In this document: one piece after another, positions 50,594 through 59,802 of the stretch | Layout of the letters: each line of letters starts with the position of its first letter | How positions within the stretch are numbered: the first letter of the stretch is position 1 | Assembly: GCF_022899355.1 (NCBI RefSeq) | Contig: NZ_JALJCK010000016.1 | Coordinates: forward strand, 62,001-126,000 | Source: Shinella yambaruensis | GTDB lineage: Bacteria; Pseudomonadota; Alphaproteobacteria; Rhizobiales; Rhizobiaceae | Reading direction: 5' to 3' | Length of the DNA: 64,000 nucleotides | Notes under the pieces: model-generated | Seen by the model: the letters and a program-made list of their open reading frames with translations, nothing else | Told to the model about the DNA's origin: nothing | Databases searched by the model: none | Translations under genes and position numbers: made by a program

Positions 50594-52678
50594 ATGAGCT
50601 ATTCATTTTCCGAACTCGACTTCATGAAGCCGGAGCTCGGCGCCGAATTCACCGGCGAGGGCACGCATTTCGCCGTCTTTTCCGCCCATGCCGAGCAGAT
50701 GGAACTCTGCCTGTTCTCCGACGACGGCAAGGAGGAGACCGACCGGCTGCCGCTGCCCAAGCGCGAGGGCGACATCTGGTCCGGCTATATCGCCGGCCTG
50801 AAGCCCGGCACCGTCTACGGCTACCGGGCGCAAGGCCCCTACGACCCGAAGAACGGCCACCGCTTCAATCCCAACAAGCTGCTCCTCGATCCCTATGCCA
50901 AGGAAATCGTCGGCGAGATCGCCTGGGACGACGCCCTCTACGGCTACAGCATCGGCGATCCGGCCGGCGACCTCTCCTTCGACGAGCGGGACAGCGCACC
51001 CTTCATGGTCAAGGGCGTGGTGCAGGATCCGGACTTCGACTGGGCGGGCGATGCCGCCATCCGCCGGCCATGGACCGAGACGATCATCTACGAGGCGCAT
51101 GTGCGCGGCATGACGATGAACCATCCCGGCGTACCGGAAGAGCTGCGCGGCACCTTCATGGGCATGGCGAGCGATCCGATCATCGAGCATCTCGTCGATC
51201 TCGGCATTTCCGCCATAGAACTCCTGCCGATCCAGTATTTTCCCGACGACCGCTATCTCGTGGAAAAGGGGCTGCGCAACTATTGGGGCTACCAGACGCT
51301 CGGTTTCTTCGCGCCGCAGCCGCGCTTCCTCTCCGGCCGTGCCATCACCGAGTTCAAGACCATGGTCAAACGCTTCCATGCCGCCGGCATCGAGGTGATC
51401 ATGGACGTCGTCTACAACCATACGGCCGAAGGCTCCGAACGTGGTCCGACCCTGAGCTTCCGCGGGCTCGACAATCTCAGCTACTACCGGCTATCGCCGG
51501 GCGACCTGCGCCATACCTATGATACGACCGGCACCGGTAACACACTCAACATCGCCCATCCCATGGTGCTGCGCATGGTGCTCGACAGCCTGCGCTACTG
51601 GGTCGGCGTCATGCATGTCGACGGCTTCCGCTTCGACCTTGCCAGCACCCTCGGGCGCACGCGGCACATCGAGTTCGACCGCGAAGGCACGTTCTTCGAT
51701 GCGATCCGGCAGGACCCGATCCTTTCCGGCGTGAAGCTGATCGCCGAGCCTTGGGACGTCGGCGACGGCGGCTACCAGGTCGGCGGCTTCCCGCACCCCT
51801 TCCGCGAATGGAACGACAAGTACCGCGACGACGTGCGCCGCTTCTGGAAGGGCGATGGCGGCCTCGTTTCGGGGCTTGCGACACGGCTCACCGGCTCGGC
51901 CCCGCAGTTCAACCATTCCGATCGCGGCGCCACCTCGTCGGTCAACCTGATCAGCGCCCATGACGGCTTCACGCTCATGGACACCGTCTCCTATGACGGC
52001 AAGCACAACGAGGCGAACGGCGAGGACAACCGCGACGGCCATTCCGACAACCATTCGCACAATATGGGTGTCGAAGGCCCGGCGGAGGACCCGGCCATCC
52101 GCTCGGCACGCGATCGCCGCCGGCGCAACATGATCGCGACCCTGCTGCTCAGCCAGGGCGTGCCGATGCTGCTCGGCGGCGACGAACTCGGCAACAGCCA
52201 GAACGGCAACAACAATGCCTATTGCCAGGACAACGAGACGGGCTGGACCGGCTGGGACGGCCTCGATGATCCGTTCCTCAACTTCTGCAAGGGCGCCATC
52301 GCCTTCCGCAAGCGCCATCCGGCGCTCCGGCAGGAACGGTTCCTGACGGGCGAGGCAGGCGAGGACGGCACCGTCGAGATCGCCTGGTACGGACCCGACG
52401 GCGCTCTCATGACCGACGCCGCCTGGAAGGACGGAAATCTGCGCACCCTCGGCCTCTTTCTCGCAAAGCCGGCGAACGGGGAAGGGGCGGACCAGCTCTT
52501 CATGGTCTTCAACGCGGGCGGGGACTGCACGGTGGCGCTGCCCGAAGCGAACGGCATCACGGCATGGAAACGGGTGCTCGACACGGGATCTGACGACAAT
52601 GCCTTTGCCGAACATCCCGCCGAAGGCTCCGTCATGGTCTCCGGCGCAAGCATTGCCGCCTTCGAACCGGCAGGCTGA
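50594..52678 (+). CDS. glgX: Glycogen debranching enzyme
   Basis: A 694-residue GH13 isoamylase-type enzyme (GlgX/TreX). A CBM48 domain (FAVFSAHAEQMELCLF) is followed by the catalytic barrel with VIMDVVYNHTAEGSE, HVDGFRFDLAS (nucleophile Asp), LIAEPWDVG (acid Glu) and NLISAHDGFTLMD. It cuts alpha-1,6 branches of glycogen to give linear maltodextrins, the substrate of TreY/TreZ. ATG 50594 gives the usual family N-terminus. It is divergent from treZ, sharing a 238-bp control region with back-to-back EcfG-like promoters. Confidence 0.95.
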   Translation: MSYSFSELDFMKPELGAEFTGEGTHFAVFSAHAEQMELCLFSDDGKEETDRLPLPKREGDIWSGYIAGLKPGTVYGYRAQGPYDPKNGHRFNPNKLLLDPYAKEIVGEIAWDDALYGYSIGDPAGDLSFDERDSAPFMVKGVVQDPDFDWAGDAAIRRPWTETIIYEAHVRGMTMNHPGVPEELRGTFMGMASDPIIEHLVDLGISAIELLPIQYFPDDRYLVEKGLRNYWGYQTLGFFAPQPRFLSGRAITEFKTMVKRFHAAGIEVIMDVVYNHTAEGSERGPTLSFRGLDNLSYYRLSPGDLRHTYDTTGTGNTLNIAHPMVLRMVLDSLRYWVGVMHVDGFRFDLASTLGRTRHIEFDREGTFFDAIRQDPILSGVKLIAEPWDVGDGGYQVGGFPHPFREWNDKYRDDVRRFWKGDGGLVSGLATRLTGSAPQFNHSDRGATSSVNLISAHDGFTLMDTVSYDGKHNEANGEDNRDGHSDNHSHNMGVEGPAEDPAIRSARDRRRRNMIATLLLSQGVPMLLGGDELGNSQNGNNNAYCQDNETGWTGWDGLDDPFLNFCKGAIAFRKRHPALRQERFLTGEAGEDGTVEIAWYGPDGALMTDAAWKDGNLRTLGLFLAKPANGEGADQLFMVFNAGGDCTVALPEANGITAWKRVLDTGSDDNAFAEHPAEGSVMVSGASIAAFEPAG

Positions 52679-52687
52679 CGATCGACC

Positions 52688-53713
52688 ATGGCACCGGAAA
52701 ACCTCAAGGAAACCGGCCTCGTCTATGTCAGCGACAGCGAGCCCGGCATCCGGCGCCAGCGGTCCGGCCGCGGTTTCTGCTATCGCCTGCCCGACGGGGC
52801 GCTGCTGCGCGATGCGGATATGAAGGCGCGCATTGCCGCGCTCGGTCTGCCGCCGGCCTATGAGAATGTCTGGATCTGCATGGAGGCCAACGGCCATCTG
52901 CAGGCCACCGGCTATGACGCGCGCGGGCGCAAGCAGTATCGCTACCATCCCGACTGGCAGGCACTGAAGAGCGGCGACAAGTTCGACCAGCTCATCGCCT
53001 TCGGCCGCGCGCTACCGAAACTGCGCCGCGCGGTCCGGCGCGACCTTGAAGGCGCGCCCGGCGCGGTCGATACGATGCTGGCCGCAATCACGGTCCTGCT
53101 CGACGAAGCGCAGCTTCGTGTCGGCAACCGGGCCTATGCGGTGGAGAACAAGACCTATGGCGCGACGACGCTCCTGAAACGTCATGTCTCGCTTGCGGAG
53201 GGACGCATCGCGCTGCGGTTCACCGCCAAGGGCGGCAAGCGCGTGCGCCGGACGCTGAAACATCCCCGCCTCCAGCGCCTGCTCGAGGACTGTGCCGACC
53301 TGCCGGGCCGCCAGCTCTTCGTCTGGAAGGACGAGGGCGATCTGGTGCGGCCGATCGATTCCGGGCGGCTCAACACCTATCTTGCCGAGATTTCCGGCAT
53401 CGCCATTTCGGCGAAGACCTTTCGCACCTGGGCGGGCAGCCTCACCGCCTTCACCCATGCCCGCCACGCGATCGAGGAGGGCGGCCGCCCGACGATCAAG
53501 GGCATGGCCGAGGCGACGGCCGAAGCCCTGCACAATACGCCGGCCATCGCCCGGTCGAGCTACATCCACCCGGATATCATCGCACTCGCCGAAACACCGG
53601 AGGCCCTCGGCCTTGCCATGCGGTGCCCCGTGCTCGACATTTCAGGATTGCGAGTGGAGGAGGAACGCCTGCTGCGCTTTCTCGAAAACCGGAAAAGGGC
53701 GCAGCAGGGTTAG
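52688..53713 (+). CDS. DNA topoisomerase IB
   Basis: A 341-residue poxvirus-like bacterial topoisomerase I. The catalytic residues are in order: Arg in QLRVGNRAYAVENKTYGATT, Lys in FTAKGGKRVRR, Arg/His in the TFRTWAGSLTAF block and the Tyr nucleophile in ARSSYIHPDII. It relaxes supercoils by nicking one strand. Length and N-terminal DGALLRDADMKARIAALG stretch match family members in rhizobia. It starts 9 bp after glgX and is probably transcribed from the same stress promoter; an analogous link between topo IB and stress genes would fit desiccation or osmotic conditions. Confidence 0.9.
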   Translation: MAPENLKETGLVYVSDSEPGIRRQRSGRGFCYRLPDGALLRDADMKARIAALGLPPAYENVWICMEANGHLQATGYDARGRKQYRYHPDWQALKSGDKFDQLIAFGRALPKLRRAVRRDLEGAPGAVDTMLAAITVLLDEAQLRVGNRAYAVENKTYGATTLLKRHVSLAEGRIALRFTAKGGKRVRRTLKHPRLQRLLEDCADLPGRQLFVWKDEGDLVRPIDSGRLNTYLAEISGIAISAKTFRTWAGSLTAFTHARHAIEEGGRPTIKGMAEATAEALHNTPAIARSSYIHPDIIALAETPEALGLAMRCPVLDISGLRVEEERLLRFLENRKRAQQG

Positions 53714-53723
53714 GGTCGCCGCA

Positions 53724-53981
53724 TCAATGGCTAAGGGCAAGCGCCTTGTCGTCTTTCCGCGGCGGGCGGCGGATCGCGTCGACGGCCCGGCGGGTGGCGT
53801 CGTCGACATCGTTGGAATTGCGTTTCGTCTTCAGATGCTCGGGCAGGGCGACCCGCTCCAGTTCGGCGCGCTCGCGTGCCGCCTGTTCCCAATGCTCGCG
53901 ATCCTTGCCGTGCGGGCGGCCTTCCGCCTCCCATAGGCCATAGGCACGCTTGCTGATCCATTCCTGGCGTTCGTCGTTCAC
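53724..53981 (-). CDS. DUF2934 family protein
   Basis: An 85-residue protein from GTG 53981 (AAGGGA 7 nt upstream). The N-terminus VNDERQEWISKRAYGLWEAE followed by GRPHGKDREHW is the short motif that defines DUF2934, common in rhizobia. The rest is charged and low in hydrophobic residues. No biochemical role is known. It is the last gene of the four-gene operon headed at 54886, 29 bp after the DUF982 gene. Confidence 0.82.
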   Translation of the reverse strand: MNDERQEWISKRAYGLWEAEGRPHGKDREHWEQAARERAELERVALPEHLKTKRNSNDVDDATRRAVDAIRRPPRKDDKALALSH

Positions 53982-54010
53982 GATGATGTCCCTTCGGTAG
54001 TGGCAGCGGT

Positions 54011-54277
54011 CTATGCCGCCGTCCATGAATTCACGCGGAAACCGGCTTCCTTCGCCGCTTCGATGAAGGCGCGGCGCGCGAAGGCCGGGTCGTCGTCGCT
54101 TGTCAGCCCCTGCTCGCAGACGCTTCTGGCTATCAGCGCTGCAGGTCCGTCTTCGATCGGCCAATGGTTCTTCAGGCACAGCAGGGCGTCCCGCGTGCTC
54201 TGCACGCGAAGAACCTGCTTGTCGCCCTCCAGCACGACCGCTTCGTCCCATAGCCGGTCGGTTGCAAAGATGGTCAT
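54011..54277 (-). CDS. DUF982 family protein
   Basis: An 88-residue protein with the features of DUF982, a family almost restricted to Rhizobiales: an N-terminal strand pair (DEAVVLEGDKQVLRVQSTRD), then ALLCLKNHWP and a C-terminal helix ARRAFIEAAKEAGFRV. Function unknown. The start ATG overlaps the stop of the CBS gene (ATGA), so the two are translationally coupled. Confidence 0.82.
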   Translation of the reverse strand: MTIFATDRLWDEAVVLEGDKQVLRVQSTRDALLCLKNHWPIEDGPAALIARSVCEQGLTSDDDPAFARRAFIEAAKEAGFRVNSWTAA

Positions 54278-54666
54278 TGCGACCCCTCCATTGCGGGTCT
54301 TTCGGCGGGAATATCGACAAGGCTGACGATGCCGACGACCCGCCGGTCGTCATTCACCACCACGAGGCGCCGCACGCCGAGTTCGCGCATGCGGGCTGCC
54401 ACCGCGGCCGTGTCGTCGCTCTCGTTACACACTTCAGGCGACACGGTCATGAATTCGGCAATTGCCATGGAAGTGGAATGCCCCCGGCCGAGGACCGACA
54501 CGACAATATCGCGATCCGTGATGATGCCAACGATGGCGCCGACGCCCGGCACCTCGACCGGAAGGGCGCCGACCTCGGTTTCCAGCATCAGCCGTGCGGC
54601 CGATTGTGCGGTGTCATTGGGAGAGACGGTCACGATCTGGGCGGACATCACGTCCTTCACACGCAT
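54274..54666 (-). CDS. CBS-domain pair protein
   Basis: A 130-residue protein of two CBS motifs: MRVKDVMSAQIVTVSPNDTA with IVGIITDRDIVV, and TVSPEVCNESDDTAAVAARM with VVGIVSLVDI. It would bind an adenosine nucleotide as a dimer. ATG 54666 has GAAGGGG 8 nt upstream; an ATG at 54693 is possible. It is the second CBS-pair protein in this part of the window and resembles the one beside treZ only in architecture. It lies 13 bp after the 68-residue protein gene. Confidence 0.85.
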   Translation of the reverse strand: MRVKDVMSAQIVTVSPNDTAQSAARLMLETEVGALPVEVPGVGAIVGIITDRDIVVSVLGRGHSTSMAIAEFMTVSPEVCNESDDTAAVAARMRELGVRRLVVVNDDRRVVGIVSLVDIPAERPAMEGSQ

Positions 54667-54679
54667 CTTCGTCGCCCCT

Positions 54680-54886
54680 TCATAACCGCCCATTGATGAG
54701 GCTGCGGCCGTTCGGCGCGGCGGGGACGACCACCTCGTCGTGGTCCGGTCGGTTGAGCGGCAAATCGACCTGCTGCGGCACGATCACCTGCGGCTCCCAG
54801 GAATTGCGGCGTTTGCGGGTGTTCCGGAGGTCCGCATCGGGGGTAACGGCGGGTTTGCGGGCTAGCGGCTTCTTCTTCTGGCGCAC
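54680..54886 (-). CDS. Small basic hypothetical protein
   Basis: A 68-residue protein from GTG 54886, with GGAG 6 nt upstream. It begins VRQKKKPLARKPAVTPDADL and is rich in Arg, Lys and Pro in its first half, then acidic; probably unstructured. I do not recognise a family. It heads the operon with CBS, DUF982 and DUF2934 genes and has an EcfG-type promoter 36-60 bp before its start, which is good support that it is a real gene. Confidence 0.65.
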   Translation of the reverse strand: MRQKKKPLARKPAVTPDADLRNTRKRRNSWEPQVIVPQQVDLPLNRPDHDEVVVPAAPNGRSLINGRL

Positions 54887-54921
54887 GTTGGACTCCTGCG
54901 AACGGTTTTGTCTTTTCAACA

Positions 54922-54946
54922 AACGCAAGCGCCCGCGCTTGGTTCC
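54922..54946 (-). promoter_or_regulatory. EcfG-type stress promoter of the CBS/DUF982/DUF2934 operon
   Basis: On the minus strand GGAAC (54946-54942), N16, CGTT (54925-54922), an exact match to the EcfG consensus. The transcript would begin about 28-30 bp before the GTG at 54886. Confidence 0.7.
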
Positions 54947-55022
54947 CGAAAAACCCCGGAACCGACGTGCCTTCCGAGCATTATTGCCGAGCCGGATCGG
55001 TATCACGCGGAGAAAGTTGCCC

Positions 55023-55805
55023 ATGCTGTTTGCAGGAAAGATCGCCCTCGTCACCGGCGCTGGGTCCGGGATCGGCAAGGCGACGGCCCTGGCATTCGCG
55101 CGCCATGGCGCCAGTGTCGGTGTCTTGAGCCGCAACCCGGACGAGGTGGAAGCGGTCGCCACCGAGATCCGCCGGCAGGGCGGCGAGGCCCTGGCGCTCC
55201 CGGCGGATGTGGCGGACGAGGCGTCGATGCGCGCTGCCGTGGAGCAGCTCTCCACGGCGTTCGGCGGCCTGCACATCGTCGTCGCCAATGCGGGCATCAA
55301 CGGCGTCTGGGCGCCGATCGACGACCTGACGCCTGCCGAATGGGACGAGACGATCGCCACCAACCTGCGCGGTACCTATCTCACGCTGCATCTCACCGTC
55401 CCCCTGCTCAAGCGGGCAGGGGAGGGCGCGATCGTCGTCGTCTCCTCGATCAACGGCACGCGCACCTTCTCGACGGCGGGCGCGACCGCCTATGCGGCCA
55501 CCAAGGCAGCGCAGGTCGCCATGGTACAGCAATTGGCACTGGAGCTCGGCAAGGTGCGCATCCGCATCAACGCCGTCTGCCCCGGCGCCATCGAGACGCG
55601 CATCGACGACAACACCGAGCGGCGCGGGGCGGGCGAGGCCGGCATCCCCGTCATCTGGCCGCAGGGCGATATACCGGTCTCGCAGGGCAAGCCCGGGACC
55701 GCCGACGAGGTTGCCGACGCGATCCTCTTCCTCGCCTCCTCCAAGGCGCGGCACATCACGGGTATCCCGCTGTGGATCGACGGCGGACAGGGTCTGTTGC
55801 GCTAG
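55023..55805 (+). CDS. Short-chain dehydrogenase/reductase (SDR)
   Basis: A 260-residue classical SDR. The cofactor loop is TGAGSGIGKATALA, NAG is in VVANAGINGVW, the catalytic Ser in VVVSSINGTR, and Tyr and Lys in AYAATKAAQVAMVQ. C-terminal FLASSKARHITGIPLWIDGG is also canonical. It oxidises or reduces a hydroxyl/keto group with NAD(P)(H). ATG 55023 begins MLFAGKIALVTGAGSG. It is divergent from the small-protein operon and stands alone; the substrate is unknown. Confidence 0.9.
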   Translation: MLFAGKIALVTGAGSGIGKATALAFARHGASVGVLSRNPDEVEAVATEIRRQGGEALALPADVADEASMRAAVEQLSTAFGGLHIVVANAGINGVWAPIDDLTPAEWDETIATNLRGTYLTLHLTVPLLKRAGEGAIVVVSSINGTRTFSTAGATAYAATKAAQVAMVQQLALELGKVRIRINAVCPGAIETRIDDNTERRGAGEAGIPVIWPQGDIPVSQGKPGTADEVADAILFLASSKARHITGIPLWIDGGQGLLR

Positions 55806-55989
55806 GGTGCGGGTGCCGGGATATGGCGCCTGCCCGTCGTTTGACGCGGCGGGGCCGCGCCCTATCTCCTCTCGCGGTTCCGCCGTCGTGAGAGGTGCGG
55901 ATCGAGACGGGCGGCATGGGCAGCGGCTTTTCCCGGTGACGCCAGATAAGGCGCGTAGCCGACCGCGGGGCATTTGAAAGAGGCAGTGA

Positions 55990-58900
55990 ATGGGGCTGGG
56001 TGAGGGTCTGAACGACGCGGTGGACAACCGCTATCCATTTCTGAGCGGTGGCGGCGATGCCGCCCTGTTGATTGGTGCTTTCGATTGGTCCCGAACACCG
56101 GTCGGCCCCTTGGACGGATGGCCGCAGAGCCTCAAGACGACGGTAGGCTTCCTGTTGCGCTCGCCGGTGCCGATCGTCCTGCTCTGGGGGGAAGACGGCA
56201 TCATGATCTACAACGATGCCTATTCCGTCTTTGCCGGCGAGCGGCATCCGGCCCTGTTCGGCAGCAAGGTCCGCGAGGGATGGCCGGAGGTCGCCGATTT
56301 CAACGACAATGTCATGAAGGTCGGTCTAGCCGGCGGAACGCTCGCCTACAAGGACCAGGAACTGACGCTCTACCGGCGCCGGGGCGAGCCGGAACAGGTC
56401 TGGATGAACCTCGACTACTCGCCGGTGCTCGGCGAGGATGGCCACCCGGCCGGGGTCATCGCCATCGTGGTCGAGACCACCGCCAAGGTGAAGGCCGAGG
56501 AGCGGCTGAAGACGGAGCGCGAGCGGCTTCGCCTGATGTTCGAGCAGGCACCCGGCTTCGTGGCGACGCTTTCCGGCCCGGACCATGTCTTCGAGATCGC
56601 CAACAATGCCTATCTCCAGCTCGTCGACCGCCGGGACATCCTGGGCAAGCCGATCCGGGAGGCGCTGCCCGAGGTCGTCGAGCAGGGCTTCGTCGATCTG
56701 CTCGATCGTGTCCTTTCGACCCGACGCCCCTATTTCGGCAGGGGCGCGCGCGTCCTCCTGCGGCGCGGGCATGACGAGGCGCCGGTGGAGCGCTACCTCG
56801 ATTTCATCTACCAGCCGGTTTTCGACGACAGCGGCATGGCGACCGGCGTGCTCGTCCAGGGCCACGACGTCACCGAACAGCGGGCGGCCGAGGAGGCGCT
56901 GCGGGAAAGCGAAGCCCGCTTCCGGCTCGCCGCGGACAATGCACCCGTCATGCTCTGGATGGGCGACCAGAACGGCAGGTGTCTCTACCTGAACGCAGCG
57001 AAACGCGCCTTCTGGGGCGTGGCGCCGGAGGACGTCGCCAGCTTCGACTGGAACGACACGGTGCATCCCGACGACCGGCAGGCACTGGCCGCCACCGTCG
57101 GCGAGGCCATGCGCCGGCAGGTGCCGTTCACCGCCGAGGCGCGCTATCGCCGCAAGCTCGGGTGCTACCGGCTGCTGCGCACGCAGGCGCAGCCGCGCTT
57201 CGGCGCGGGCGGCGAGTTCCTCGGTATGATCGGGGTCAATGTCGACGTCACGGAGGAGCGGGCGGAGGAGATTCGGCGCAACGCTCTGATCGAACTCACC
57301 GACCGTTTCAGCCAGCTCACCGACCCGGCCGACATCGCCTTCGCCGCGGCCGAGACGCTGGCGAAGGCGCACAATGTCAGCCGCGCAGGATATGGCACCA
57401 TCGACCTCGTTGCCGAGACGATCACCATCGAGCGCGACTGGAACGCCCCCGGCGTCAAGACGATCGCCGGCGTGCTCAATTTCCGCGAATACGGCACCTA
57501 TATCGACGACCTGAAGCGCGGCGAGACCGTCGTGGTGGCGGATGCCGAACAGGACCCCCGGACGAAGGCGACCGCCGAGGCGCTGAAGGCGATCAAGGCG
57601 CGGGCGTTCATCAACATGCCGGTGACGGAGGCTTCGGGCCTCGTCGCACTGCTCTACCTCAACCATGCCGAGGTGCGCGAATGGTCGGAAAGCGAGCTCG
57701 ACTTCGTGCGCGACGTCGCGGCCCGCACCCGCATCGCCGTGGAGCGGCGGCGTGTCGAGCAGAAGCTGGAGCAGCTCGCCAACTCGCTTGAACGTCAGGT
57801 CAGCGAGCGCACGGCGGAGGTCAACCGTCTCTGGCGCAATGCCCGCGACCTGCTGGTGGTGACCGGCGAGGACGGCACGATCCGCTCGGTCAACCCGGCC
57901 TGGACTGCGGTGCTGGGCTTTCCGGCGCGCGAGAGCATCGGCCGGCGCCTCGGCTCCTTCGTCTGGCAGGAGGATGCGGCCACCTTCCTTGCTGCAAGCC
58001 GGCGCGCCGGCGCCCCGGACCTCGACGTGCGCTTGCGCCATCTCGACGGCTCGGTGCGCTGGATCTCCTGGCGCATCTTCGCCGAGGCGGGCCTGACCTT
58101 CGCCTACGGCCGGGACGTCACCGCCGAACGGGAACAGGCCCGCGCGCTCGCGGAGGCAGAGGACCAGCTTCGCCAGGCCCAGAAGATGGAATCGATCGGC
58201 CAGCTGACGGGCGGCGTCGCCCACGACTTCAACAATCTCCTGCAGGTCATCTCGGGCAATCTCCAGCTGCTCGGCAAGGACGTGGCCGGCAACGCCCGCG
58301 CGGAGCAGCGCGTCGCCAATGCCATTGCCGGCGTCAGCCGCGGCTCCAAGCTCGCCAACCAGCTTCTCGCCTTCGGTCGCCGCCAGGCGCTGGAACCGAA
58401 GGTCATCAACATCGGCCGCTTCGTCATGGCGCTGGAAGACCTGTTGCATCGCACGATCGGCGAGGCGATCGAGATCGAGACCATCCGCTCCGGCGGCCTG
58501 TGGAACACCTTCGTCGACCCCTCGCAGATCGAGAACGCCATCCTCAACCTCGCGATCAATGCCCGTGACGCCATGAACGGCATCGGCAAGCTGACGATCG
58601 AGGTGGGCAACGCGCATATCGACGACGCCTATGTCCGCCATCATCCGGATATCAAGACCGGCCAATATGTCGTCATCGCCGTCACCGATACCGGCGAGGG
58701 CATGTCGGCGGACGTGCTGGGGCGCGCCTTCGAGCCCTTCTTCTCCACCAAGCCCGCCGGCAGGGGCAGCGGCCTCGGCCTTTCCATGGTCTATGGGTTC
58801 GTCAAGCAGTCGGGCGGGCATGTGAAGATCTACAGCGAACCGGGGGAGGGCACGACGGTGCGCATCTATCTTCCCCGCTCGCTGGAAGAGGAGGACCGTC

Positions 58901-59715
58901 TCGCCGAGGTCGATTTCGGTCCGGTCACCGGCGGCACGGAGACGATCCTGGTGGCCGAGGACGACGACGAGGTGCGTGCAACGGTCGTCGAGATGCTGGG
59001 CGACCTCGGTTATTCGGTGCTGAAGGCGCGCGACGCGGCAAGCGCGCTGTCGGTCATCGAAAGCGGCGTGCCCATCGACCTGCTCTTCACCGATGTCGTC
59101 ATGCCCGGCCCGCTGCGCAGCCCCGACCTTGCCCGCAAGGCCCGCGAGCGCCTGCCGAACCTCGCGGTGCTCTTCACGTCCGGCTATACCGAAAATTCCA
59201 TCGTGCACGAGGGCCGGCTCGACGCCGGCGTCGATCTCCTCTCCAAGCCGTACAGCCGGGAGGCGCTGGCCCGGAAAATCCGCGCCAGCCTCAGCGGCCG
59301 CCGACCGCCTTCATCGCAGGCCGACGCGCCCGCGAACGGCGGGATGGTCGCGACGCCGGAAGCAAAGCGGCTGGCGATCCTGCTGGTCGAGGACGATTTC
59401 CTGATCCGGCTCAATGCGGTCGATCTCGTGCAGGAACTCGGCCATGAGGTTGTGGAGGCGGCGACGGCGGAACAGGCATTGCCCCTGCTGAAGGAACGGC
59501 GCTTCGACGTCCTCCTGACGGATATCGGCCTGCCCGCCATGTCGGGGGCGGACCTTGCCATCCATGCCCGCGCGGAAGACGCGGAGATCGGCGTCGTCTT
59601 CGCCACCGGCCATGACCGCCTGCCAGCCATTCCCGGCGAACGGGCGGCCGTGCTGCTGCTGAAGCCCTATGACAGCCGCGAGATCGCCGCGGCGCTGGCG
59701 GCGGCGACCGCCTGA
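55990..59715 (+). CDS. Hybrid sensor histidine kinase with PAS, GAF and two receiver domains
   Basis: A 1241-residue cytoplasmic sensor with no membrane segment. In order: a divergent PAS (about 20-170), two PAS domains (about 175-430), a GAF domain (about 435-600), another PAS (about 615-715), a coiled stretch, HisKA with the phospho-His near 743 (GGVAHDFNNLLQ), HATPase (NAILNLAINARDAM, DTGEGM, GRGSGLGLSM), receiver 1 (ILVAEDDDEV, Asp in LLFTDVVMPG, near 1033) and receiver 2 (ILLVEDDFLI, Asp in VLLTDIGLPAMSG, Lys in LLLKPY). It must sense several inner signals such as redox or light, and pass phosphate within itself or to the receiver at 60017. Confidence 0.92.
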   Translation: MGLGEGLNDAVDNRYPFLSGGGDAALLIGAFDWSRTPVGPLDGWPQSLKTTVGFLLRSPVPIVLLWGEDGIMIYNDAYSVFAGERHPALFGSKVREGWPEVADFNDNVMKVGLAGGTLAYKDQELTLYRRRGEPEQVWMNLDYSPVLGEDGHPAGVIAIVVETTAKVKAEERLKTERERLRLMFEQAPGFVATLSGPDHVFEIANNAYLQLVDRRDILGKPIREALPEVVEQGFVDLLDRVLSTRRPYFGRGARVLLRRGHDEAPVERYLDFIYQPVFDDSGMATGVLVQGHDVTEQRAAEEALRESEARFRLAADNAPVMLWMGDQNGRCLYLNAAKRAFWGVAPEDVASFDWNDTVHPDDRQALAATVGEAMRRQVPFTAEARYRRKLGCYRLLRTQAQPRFGAGGEFLGMIGVNVDVTEERAEEIRRNALIELTDRFSQLTDPADIAFAAAETLAKAHNVSRAGYGTIDLVAETITIERDWNAPGVKTIAGVLNFREYGTYIDDLKRGETVVVADAEQDPRTKATAEALKAIKARAFINMPVTEASGLVALLYLNHAEVREWSESELDFVRDVAARTRIAVERRRVEQKLEQLANSLERQVSERTAEVNRLWRNARDLLVVTGEDGTIRSVNPAWTAVLGFPARESIGRRLGSFVWQEDAATFLAASRRAGAPDLDVRLRHLDGSVRWISWRIFAEAGLTFAYGRDVTAEREQARALAEAEDQLRQAQKMESIGQLTGGVAHDFNNLLQVISGNLQLLGKDVAGNARAEQRVANAIAGVSRGSKLANQLLAFGRRQALEPKVINIGRFVMALEDLLHRTIGEAIEIETIRSGGLWNTFVDPSQIENAILNLAINARDAMNGIGKLTIEVGNAHIDDAYVRHHPDIKTGQYVVIAVTDTGEGMSADVLGRAFEPFFSTKPAGRGSGLGLSMVYGFVKQSGGHVKIYSEPGEGTTVRIYLPRSLEEEDRLAEVDFGPVTGGTETILVAEDDDEVRATVVEMLGDLGYSVLKARDAASALSVIESGVPIDLLFTDVVMPGPLRSPDLARKARERLPNLAVLFTSGYTENSIVHEGRLDAGVDLLSKPYSREALARKIRASLSGRRPPSSQADAPANGGMVATPEAKRLAILLVEDDFLIRLNAVDLVQELGHEVVEAATAEQALPLLKERRFDVLLTDIGLPAMSGADLAIHARAEDAEIGVVFATGHDRLPAIPGERAAVLLLKPYDSREIAAALAAATA

Positions 59716-59744
59716 GACGTTTTCCTCGATGCGCATGCGTCGAG

Positions 59745-59769
59745 GGAACATTGCATGGCCTTGCGGGTT
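59745..59769 (+). promoter_or_regulatory. EcfG-like promoter of the DUF3008 gene
   Basis: GGAAC (59745-59749), N16, GGTT (59766-59769); same form as the treZ promoter. The start would be about 25 bp before the ATG at 59803. Confidence 0.55.
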
Positions 59770-59802
59770 TGGCGGAGACATCCCCAACGAGGAGGCCATT
59801 CC

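Noticed and set aside
54958-54982. GGAAC-N16-CATT before the SDR gene as another EcfG promoter
   Set aside because: The -10 lacks the GTT core of the consensus, so it does not meet the pattern of the other four.
56326-59208. A 960-codon open frame antisense to the hybrid kinase
   Set aside because: Shadow of the kinase reading frame; composition is artificial and no domain can be seen.
59724-59749. Hairpin CCTCGA...TCGAGG after the kinase gene as a terminator
   Set aside because: No T tract on either side, and it overlaps the EcfG-like -35 box.
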